This document shows, piece by piece, positions 27,957 through 35,700 of a stretch of 39,876 nucleotides of DNA. The notes under the pieces were generated by a model. It saw nothing but the letters and a program-made list of their open reading frames with translations, was not told the origin of the DNA and did not search any database. The stretch is taken from NCBI GenBank assembly GCA_905233765.1, contig CAJOCU010000019.1:1-39876 (forward strand). The letters are read 5' to 3'. Each line of letters begins with the position of its first letter. Positions within the stretch are counted from its first letter, which is position 1. Source of the stretch: an uncultured Bacteroidaceae bacterium (GTDB lineage: Bacteria > Bacteroidota > Bacteroidia > Bacteroidales > Bacteroidaceae). The translations under genes and the position numbers were made by a program.

Positions 27957-29546
27957 ATGATTCGCAAATTCGACTTCCTCATCATCGGTTCTGGTGTAGC
28001 CGGTATGAGTTATGCGCTCAAGGTGGCGCAGAGCGGCAAGGGCAAAGTGGCCCTGATATGTAAGACAACCATCGACGAAGCCAATACCGACAAGGCACAA
28101 GGTGGCGTGGCCTCGGTCACGAACCTCAAAGTCGATAACTTCGACAAGCACATTCACGACACGATGGTGGCCGGCGACTACATCTCCGACCCTGCAGCCG
28201 TGGAGCAGGTGGTCAGGAACGCCCCCAAGGGCATTGCCGACTTGGTGAAGTGGGGCGTGAACTTCGACAAGAACGAGGACGGCGAGTTCGACCTGCATCG
28301 CGAAGGCGGCCACAGCGAGTTCCGCATCCTCCACCATGCCGACGATACGGGCCACGAGATCCAGCAGGGCCTCATCCGTGCCGTGCGACGCAACAAACGC
28401 ATCACCGTGCTGGAGAACCACTTCGCCGTGGAGATTATCACCCAGCACCATTTGGGGCGCGAGGTGAACCGCCATCAGACCGACATCGAGTGCTACGGCG
28501 CCTACGTCCTCGACCCCGACACGCAGAAGATCGACACCTTCCTCTCACGCGTCACACTCATGGCCACGGGTGGCACAGGTGCCGTCTATGCCACCACCAC
28601 GAACCCCAACATCGCCACGGGCGACGGCATCGCCATGGTCTATCGTGCCAAGGGCATCGTCAAAGATATGGAGTTCGTGCAGTTCCACCCCACAGCCCTT
28701 TACAACCCCGCCGAGACACACCCCGCCTACCTCATCACCGAGGCCATGCGCGGCTACGGTGGCATCCTGCGACTGCCCAACGGCGAGGAGTTCATGCAGA
28801 AGTACGACAAGCGCCTCTCCCTTGCACCGCGTGACATCGTGGCACGTGCCATCGACAAGGAGATGAAGATCCATGGTATCGACCACGTCTGCCTCGACGT
28901 CACCCATAAAGACCCCGAGGAGACCAAGCACCACTTCCCCAATATCTACGCCAAGTGCCTCAGCATCGGCATCGACATCACGAAGCAGTATATCCCCGTG
29001 GTGCCCTGCGCCCATTACATGTGTGGAGGTATCAAGGTCGATCTGAACGGCGAGAGCACCATCCATCGCCTCTATGCCGTCGGCGAATGCTCCTGCACAG
29101 GTCTGCATGGTGGCAACCGCCTGGCCTCCAACTCGCTCATCGAGGCCGTCGTTTATGCAGACAAAGCCGCCGAGCACGCCATCGCTCACATCGATGACTA
29201 CACCTTCAACGAGCAGGTGCCCGAATGGAACGATGAGGGCACGCTGACCAACGAGGAGAAAGTGCTCATCGCACAGGATATGCGCGAGGTGGGACAGATT
29301 ATGTCCAACTATGTTGGCATCGTCCGTTCCGACCTGCGCCTGCAGCGCGCCTGGACACGTCTGGACATCATCTACGAGGAGACCGAGGAACTCTTCAAGC
29401 GCGTCAAGGCCTCCAAGGACATCTGTGAGCTGCGCAACATGGTCAACGTGGGCTATCTCATCACGCGCCAGGCCATGGAGCGCAAGGAGAGCCGTGGCCT
29501 ACACTACACTGTGGATTACCCCAAGCACGCCTACGACCAGAAGTAA
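27957..29546 (+). CDS. nadB: L-aspartate oxidase
   Basis: NadB oxidises L-aspartate to iminoaspartate with FAD, the first step of NAD synthesis. The 529-residue protein starts with the FAD-binding strand DFLIIGSGVAGMSYAL. It carries DKAQGGVASV, the GGTGAVYATTTNPNIATGDG segment, EFVQFHPTALY and GYGGILRLPNGEEFM. The second dinucleotide-site segments MCGGIKVDLNG and GLHGGNRLASNSLIEAVVY follow. The ATG at 27957 is used because the upstream ATG at 27921 overlaps a probable promoter (ttactttg at 27916-27923) and adds residues before the first strand. nadA and nadC are not in the window. The next gene begins 42 bases later. Confidence 0.94.
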   Translation: MIRKFDFLIIGSGVAGMSYALKVAQSGKGKVALICKTTIDEANTDKAQGGVASVTNLKVDNFDKHIHDTMVAGDYISDPAAVEQVVRNAPKGIADLVKWGVNFDKNEDGEFDLHREGGHSEFRILHHADDTGHEIQQGLIRAVRRNKRITVLENHFAVEIITQHHLGREVNRHQTDIECYGAYVLDPDTQKIDTFLSRVTLMATGGTGAVYATTTNPNIATGDGIAMVYRAKGIVKDMEFVQFHPTALYNPAETHPAYLITEAMRGYGGILRLPNGEEFMQKYDKRLSLAPRDIVARAIDKEMKIHGIDHVCLDVTHKDPEETKHHFPNIYAKCLSIGIDITKQYIPVVPCAHYMCGGIKVDLNGESTIHRLYAVGECSCTGLHGGNRLASNSLIEAVVYADKAAEHAIAHIDDYTFNEQVPEWNDEGTLTNEEKVLIAQDMREVGQIMSNYVGIVRSDLRLQRAWTRLDIIYEETEELFKRVKASKDICELRNMVNVGYLITRQAMERKESRGLHYTVDYPKHAYDQK

Positions 29547-29588
29547 ATGAGTATTTCGAACCGATTCAAATTTAATGGATAACCCGTT

Positions 29589-31385
29589 ATGGAATCATTT
29601 GTTTTTTGGGGATTCGACCTCCACGCATGGATCACCATCGTGACAGTGCTTGGTATGTTCACCATTCTACTTTTCACCAAATGGCGCAGCGACATTGTTT
29701 TTCTCGGCGCCATCGGTGTGCTCTTTGTCACTGGCGTTCTCGATGCCAAGGCCGCTTTCTCAGGCTTCAGCAGCACCTCGGTTGTCACTGTCGGCGTGCT
29801 GTTTGTGGTCGTGGCAGGTCTGACGCACACCGGTGTGCTACAATACATTGTGCACTATCTGCTGGGACAGCCCAACAGCTACGCGAAGGCCGTTGTGCGA
29901 CTGATGCTCCCCGTAGCAGCGCTGAGTTCTTTCTTGAGCAACACCACGGTCGTCTCGCTCTTCGTGAACATCGTCAAGATGTGGTCGAAGAAGCTGAACA
30001 TCTCACCCTCGAAGCTTCTCATCCCGCTGAGCTATGCCTCAGGCATGGGTGGCGTCTGCACGTTGATAGGCACGCCACCGAACCTGATCATCAGCGGTCT
30101 CTACGAGGAGCGCACGGGCGAGGCCATGAACATCCTGGCCACCACCATTCCAGGGTTGTTCTGCCTGGCCGTTGGTGTCCTCTCGGTGATCGCCATGCGC
30201 AGGCTGCTGCCCGACCGCAAGACCCCTGAGAGCGCTTTCGAAGCCACGAGTGAATATACCGTGGATTTGCAGGTTCCATCGGACAATCCCTACATCGGGC
30301 AGACGCTGGGCGAGGCAGGCCTCTTCCATGTTAAGGGTGGCAGCCTGATAGACATGCACCACTTCGACGAAACGCCCATGCCCATCGCGGAGGACGAGCC
30401 CATCATGGGCGGCGACCATCTCGTCTATGCCGGTCAGATCGACGATCTGATAGAACTGGCCTATACGCACAAGTTGGTGAGCTCCGACCACCATGTCATG
30501 TCTATCAAGGAGTTGGACGATAATGCTCGCTTGCACACGGCATACATCACCTTCACCAGCAGTCTGATTGGGACCACCATCGGCGGCGGTACGTTTGAGA
30601 AGGATAACAATGTCGTACTGGCGGCTGTAGCCCGCAACGGCGAGCGCATCAAAGAGGCCCCGCGCAAGGTGGAGCTGAGGGCCGGCGACACGCTGCTGTT
30701 GGTATGCCCGAAGCACTTCAACGTCAACACATCGACATTGAAGAACGACCTCCATTTCTTCGATTCCGACGCCGTGCCCAACATCGACTCAGGCACCCTC
30801 ATCTCCACCCTCATCATGATCGGCATGGTGGTGGTCTCGGCCCTGGGCATCCTACCCTTGTTGCAGTGTGCCTTCCTCGCTGCCGCCGCCATGCTCATCT
30901 TCCGCTGCTGCAACATGGATCAAGCCATGCGGGCTGTCAACTGGGATATCCTGATGGTCTTCGCCGGCAGTGCTGTCCTCGGTCTCGCCATTCAGAACAC
31001 GGGCATTGCCGAGCGTATGGCCAACGGCATCCTGGATGTCTGCGGCACCAATCCGCTGGTGGTGATGACGGCCATCTGCTTTGTCGGCACGTTCGTCACG
31101 GAGTTCATCTCCAACACAGCGGCGGGCGCGATGTTCTTCCCCATCATGTACGAGGCCGCCGAGAAGCTGGGCTACGAACCCTATCCGTTCCTTATTGCCT
31201 TGATGATCAGCGTCAGCAGCAGCTTCGCCACCCCCATCGGCTCGCCCACGCACATGCTGGTCTATGGTCCTGGCGGCTACCGCTTCAGCGATTTCATGCG
31301 CATCGGTCTGCTGATGAACATCATCATTCTCGCGGCCAACATCCTCATCGTCAACCTCGTCTATCCGCTGACTCCGCTGCCATAG
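29589..31385 (+). CDS. SLC13/DASS-family permease with two TrkA-C domains
   Basis: The 598-residue membrane protein has two halves of hydrophobic spans, each with a signature SNT motif (FLSNTTVVSLF near residue 119 and FISNTAAGAMFF near 513). The GTPPNLIISG pore motif is also visible. Between them lie two cytosolic RCK_C/TrkA-C domains (about 225-395, with GQTLGEAGLF and GTTIGGGTF). This layout is typical of bacterial anion transporters for sulfate or dicarboxylates, but the substrate cannot be read from the sequence. It lies 42 bases after nadB and 42 before the AraC-type regulator, so one transcript is plausible. Confidence 0.9.
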   Translation: MESFVFWGFDLHAWITIVTVLGMFTILLFTKWRSDIVFLGAIGVLFVTGVLDAKAAFSGFSSTSVVTVGVLFVVVAGLTHTGVLQYIVHYLLGQPNSYAKAVVRLMLPVAALSSFLSNTTVVSLFVNIVKMWSKKLNISPSKLLIPLSYASGMGGVCTLIGTPPNLIISGLYEERTGEAMNILATTIPGLFCLAVGVLSVIAMRRLLPDRKTPESAFEATSEYTVDLQVPSDNPYIGQTLGEAGLFHVKGGSLIDMHHFDETPMPIAEDEPIMGGDHLVYAGQIDDLIELAYTHKLVSSDHHVMSIKELDDNARLHTAYITFTSSLIGTTIGGGTFEKDNNVVLAAVARNGERIKEAPRKVELRAGDTLLLVCPKHFNVNTSTLKNDLHFFDSDAVPNIDSGTLISTLIMIGMVVVSALGILPLLQCAFLAAAAMLIFRCCNMDQAMRAVNWDILMVFAGSAVLGLAIQNTGIAERMANGILDVCGTNPLVVMTAICFVGTFVTEFISNTAAGAMFFPIMYEAAEKLGYEPYPFLIALMISVSSSFATPIGSPTHMLVYGPGGYRFSDFMRIGLLMNIIILAANILIVNLVYPLTPLP

Positions 31386-31427
31386 CGCCACAGCTCGGGC
31401 ATCTCGCAAGATCCGACAACCACAAAG

Positions 31428-32531
31428 ATGGAAGTACTTCAACAAATCTCTCCACAGACCGTCCTGTTTTTCATCCTCTACGGCATCACGGGCATTGTGC
31501 CGCTCATAGCGGCCCTCTACCTGCTGCTGCGGCGTGGCAATGCCATTGCGCCAGGCGTCACGCCGCCGCTGCGCTTGCGCTGTTGGGCGTCAGCGTTCTT
31601 TGTCGTGGCATCGTTGGGGCACGTCTGGTGGCTGTTGTTCTACTTCTATTCCCGTGACATGCATTCCGTGGCTTACCTGTTGGTTGTTGCGCTTGATTTC
31701 GTAGGGATGGTGGTTACAATCGCCGGCACGATGCTGTCCATGCTTCAGGACAGGCGGCGACCCATCTGGCCCGCTTTTGTGGCCATGCTGCTCTTTTTGG
31801 TGCTTGGGGTATTAGAAAGGCTCTATCCCGACGGCTCTTTCATGGACATTGCCATCGCATACAACCTGGTGCTCTATGTGCTGTTCTTCATCTATATGGT
31901 ATTCGCCGTCAGGCGCTACGGGCGTTGGCTGAACGACAACTATGCCGACTTGGAGAATAAGAAGGTGTGGCTGAGCCAGGCGGTGGCGCTCGCCTTCGTG
32001 TTGTTATTTGTTCTCTATGTGCTCGTTGACACCAACACGAACTTAATCTTCCTCTTGCATGCCGTCGAGCTGTTGTTCTTCGGTCTCCTGCTGTGGCGCG
32101 TGGAGACGTTGCCACAACTGGAGGACAAGACACAAACGGAAACGCAATCTGCTCCTCTCGCCCACGGGAAAGGGGCGGGGGAAGGCACCGTTGACCTCGA
32201 TTACATGAGCGGTTTGTTACAGCAGCACTGCGTAGCCCCTCAGCTCTACCTGCAACACGACCTGTCCCTGCATCAGCTAGCCCATGCCATTGGCACCAAC
32301 CGCAGCTATCTCAGCCAGTATTTCTCGCGTCAGGGCATCACTTACAACACCTATATCAACAACCTGCGTATCAACCATTTCATCAGTCGCTATCAAGAAC
32401 TCGCCGCTGCCGGACAGCCCATCGTAGCGCAGCAGCTGGCCAGCGAAAGTGGCTACCGCAGCTACAGCACTTTCAGTCTGGCCTTCAAACAGCGCACAGG
32501 ACAGTCTGTGACGGCTTGGATGCGCGACTAA
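31428..32531 (+). CDS. Membrane-anchored AraC-family transcriptional regulator
   Basis: The N-terminal ~230 residues hold about seven hydrophobic spans (from TVLFFILYGITGIVPLIAAL to LIFLLHAVELLFFGLLLW). A polar linker follows (about 232-260), part of it encoded by a dispersed palindromic repeat (copy F). The C-terminal ~100 residues are an AraC-type double helix-turn-helix, with LSLHQLAHAIGTNRSYLSQYF followed by VAQQLASESGYRSYSTFSLAF. Such proteins would sense at or within the membrane and bind DNA directly. Targets are unknown. The giant surface protein downstream has promoter-proximal repeats that could be binding sites, but that is speculation. Confidence 0.87.
   Translation: MEVLQQISPQTVLFFILYGITGIVPLIAALYLLLRRGNAIAPGVTPPLRLRCWASAFFVVASLGHVWWLLFYFYSRDMHSVAYLLVVALDFVGMVVTIAGTMLSMLQDRRRPIWPAFVAMLLFLVLGVLERLYPDGSFMDIAIAYNLVLYVLFFIYMVFAVRRYGRWLNDNYADLENKKVWLSQAVALAFVLLFVLYVLVDTNTNLIFLLHAVELLFFGLLLWRVETLPQLEDKTQTETQSAPLAHGKGAGEGTVDLDYMSGLLQQHCVAPQLYLQHDLSLHQLAHAIGTNRSYLSQYFSRQGITYNTYINNLRINHFISRYQELAAAGQPIVAQQLASESGYRSYSTFSLAFKQRTGQSVTAWMRD
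32151..32189. repeat. Dispersed palindromic element, copy F (inside the AraC-type gene)
   Basis: Reads ctcctctcgcccacgggaaa then ggggcgggggaaggc. It is more diverged than copies B-E. It encodes APLAHGKGAGEG in the linker between membrane and DNA-binding parts. Confidence 0.55.
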
Positions 32532-32654
32532 GGGTTAGCATGTTGTTCTTTTGCCCATTTCATCGGGAAAATGGCGGACGGACATCGGAGTCTCGCCAAT
32601 CCACACGATGGGCAACACCGCCATCGAATAATTGGAAAAAAAACGCTTGCAGAG

Positions 32655-32689
32655 TTTCAAAATCTGCAAACACTTTCAAAATCTGCAAA
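32655..32689. promoter_or_regulatory. Direct repeat upstream of the giant surface-protein gene
   Basis: The 16 bases tttcaaaatctgcaaa occur twice (32655-32670 and 32674-32689), with starts 19 bases apart. They lie about 26 bases upstream of the -33 box, a position suited to an activator. The rest of the gap from 32532 shows nothing clear. Confidence 0.5.
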
Positions 32690-32698
32690 AATTTCAGT

Positions 32699-32735
32699 GA
32701 AAAGTCTCCGAGGCTTGGTGCTTTGGAGACTTTTC
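32699..32735. promoter_or_regulatory. Inverted repeat overlapping the promoter of the giant surface-protein gene
   Basis: GAAAAGTCTCC (32699-32709) and GGAGACTTTTC (32725-32735) are perfect inverted copies 15 bases apart. They bracket the -33 TTG and end 2 bases before the -7 box. This is the geometry of a dimeric repressor or activator site, or of an upstream terminator stem. Confidence 0.5.
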
Positions 32736-32745
32736 GCTATTTTTG
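32715..32745 (+). promoter_or_regulatory. Promoter of the giant surface-protein gene
   Basis: TTG (32715-32717) and TATTTTTG (32738-32745) form a -33/-7 pair with a 20-base spacer, matching the Bacteroidetes consensus. Transcription would begin near 32752. That rules out the ATG at 32743 as the start of the gene. Confidence 0.7.
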
Positions 32746-32772
32746 CGCAGAAAACAACTCAAAACACCATCA

Positions 32773-35700
32773 ATGAATATGAAAAGGAAAGTTTTATTCA
32801 TGATTGCCCTGCTCTGCGCAATCGCGCAGGGAACGTGGGCGCAAACCAGTTGGGAGGAGGTCTATCAAAAGACGGGGACCACCTCGGACAAATGGGCGGC
32901 CATTAATGCGGGCTCCACGACGGGGCAGACGCTGGGTAGTGCAGGTAGCACGACGTACTGTTACGCCGGTGGCGACCTCCGTTTCACCAACAGCAATGCT
33001 GGCGGTAGCGGCCTGACCATCCAGGGCACGGTGTATCTCTACGTGCCTCAGGGCGTGACCCTCACCTGCATCGGTGCCAATGCCAACGGACAGACGGGCG
33101 CAGGTGCCGGCATCGAGTTGGCGGCGGGCAACACCCTCTACCTCTTCGGCGGTGGCACGGTGAATGCCATGGGCGGCAATGCTGCCAACGGCGGCAATGG
33201 CGGCAACGGGAATGATGCATTTCTTGATGGTGACAAAACGATCCTTGGCGGCTCAGGTGGTAACGGAGGCCATGGCGGCGGCGGTGCCGGTGCAGGCATC
33301 GGCACGCGCGGCGGTACTGGCGGCAGCGGTGGCGGCGGCGGTCAACGCACGGGCTCTTCTGGAGATGAAAAAACACAATATGGCGTGGATGGAAGTACCG
33401 GCAGTACCGGTGGTACCGCTGACAATATGGGATCGTTCTATGAGATTCTGTCCTCTGTCACGCTGGTTGCCACTGGTGGCTCAGCGGGCTCAAACGGTAC
33501 TGGTGGTAGTCACGGTAAAACCGCAGCCGAACACCCGAGCTCAAATGTTTATTTGGCGTCTGGTGGCGGCGGCGGCGGTGCCGGAGGCTTCGGCGGCGCT
33601 GCCTCTGCCATCGGCACTGGCGGCCCCGGTGGTGGCGGCGGTGGCGGCGGAGCCGCAGGCAACGTCGCCTGGGTGCTCTACTCTGGAACAGCAAATGGCT
33701 ACTATCATGCAGGTGCGAAAGGTGGCAACGGCGGTCAAAACGCGAATGGGCACTATGCTCCCAATGGTACGAATATTGAGCTGACCAATCCTTGTTATGC
33801 GGATTACCAATATAAGCTCAGATCTTCTGCCAGCGACTATACGGATGACGCTGGTTGGGAGAAAAACAACGCTTGGCATGACGGCGGCAGCGGCGGCGCA
33901 GCGGGCAATGAAAGCGTGGCGTTACTGCCTATACATGGCGCAGGCAGCCAGGGCGACCCCTACATCATTGACGATGCATCCCAGCTCGCCCAGATTGCCA
34001 GCAAGGTGAACTCTGGCGAGACGGACTATTTGGGCAAACACTTCAGCCTGACATGCGACCTCGACTTGAGCGGGCGAAACTGGATACCCATCGGCACTAC
34101 AGACCGTCCGTTTAGAGGCAATTTCAACGGAAACAACCATACCATCAGCAACTTAACAGTCAATAACCCCTCTGGAGACTACAACGGACTATTCGGTTGG
34201 GTGGAAGGAGATATTGACCGACCTAATGAGTGGTTTTCAGGCTGCGATTATATCAAAAACTTCGTTGTGAAGAACGCCAATGTACGTGGCAGATACTATA
34301 CCGGTGGCGTTGCGGGGCGTGTGCATGGAGAACTTGATTTCGAGAACGTCATTCTTGACGGTGCCACTGTTCAGGGAGCCAGTTTCACAAGCGGTTTCAT
34401 AGGGAGTGCGGAAGGCGATTACGATGCAATAGGAACTCTCGAAGGCTATAGTGAACTACATGTCCATAATTGTCTTTTTGTCAATGGCTCAGTCACGGAA
34501 AATACTAGCCATGATAATTATGACTTTGTTAATGAAGAACGTAATTCTTATGTGATATTCGGTAACATAGAGAGACATTCCGTATTCTACAACAACTATT
34601 TCTCCAATGTCACCTACAATGGTGCTGCGGCGCCGGAAGACCACTATAACGTGCAAGCCTGTCCCGTCACTTTTGACGTCCCGTCAGGTGTGAATTGTGA
34701 CATCAACACGTCCTCAGCCGCTTTCTACGACAATGCTTATTATTATGCAAATAAAGGCACTGTGAATTTCAATTTGTCCTACAAAGACTTAGGGCGGAAA
34801 GTCACCAGTGTAAAGATCAATGGCGTAGAAGCAGGAACCGCATCGGGACAGTATTCCTTCACGATTGATGTCAGTCAGACTCAATCATACGCTGTTACCA
34901 TAGAGTCTGCCACAACCGGCAGCACCGGTTCCGGCGATTCCGCAGCAGACCCCATCCTGATTACCTCCACCGAAGTGTGGGACTTGTTTGCTGAGAATGT
35001 TAAACAAGGCATCAACTATAGCGGCAAATACCTCAAACTGGGTGCCGACATCAGTGTCTCGACGATGGTGGGCACAAGTGTAAACAAATTCTCAGGAACT
35101 TTCGATGGCAACAGGGACCACTACACGCTGACCTTCACCAAAGGCTCGCCCGAGAGCCCGTTCAACGAAGAATACTGCGCTCCGTTCCGCTTTGCAAACA
35201 ATGCTACCTTCAAGAATCTCAAGGTAGCGGGCGACATCTACACCTCACAGAAGTATGCCGCAGGAATTGTCGGATGGTGTAACGGCACGATAAATATTAC
35301 CAACTGCCGCGTCGGCATCGTCATCCATAGTAGCAAGGAGGGCGACGGCACACACGGAGGCCTCGTCGCTATGCCACAATCCATACAGAAGTACGGATAC
35401 ACCTCGACCAGCGCGGTGAACATTGCGGACTGCGTTTTCGACGGACGCTTCTTCACCACCAACGGTACCACGTCGTGTGCAGGTTTCGTCGGTTGGCATA
35501 ACAGTCAGAGAGTTGTCATCACCAATTCTATCTTTGCTCCCAATCCCGCGATTGCCGCAGGGGAAGGTGAGACGTCCATCAATGACGGAGCCACCTTCAT
35601 ACGTGGCGGTGGCGCAGGCACAGGGTGTTACTATACCGTGGCAATGGGCGACGCACAGGGCACGCGGGCCTATGCCGCAGCTCCTGATGGTATCATCTCG

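Noticed and set aside
32699..32735. Phase-variable invertible promoter
   Set aside because: The inverted repeats are only 15 bases apart, too close for known Bacteroidetes invertible promoters. The -7 box lies outside them, and no invertase gene is nearby.
33160..33720. Non-coding G/C repeat or satellite
   Set aside because: The repetition reflects glycine codons in a single long open frame with a signal peptide upstream.
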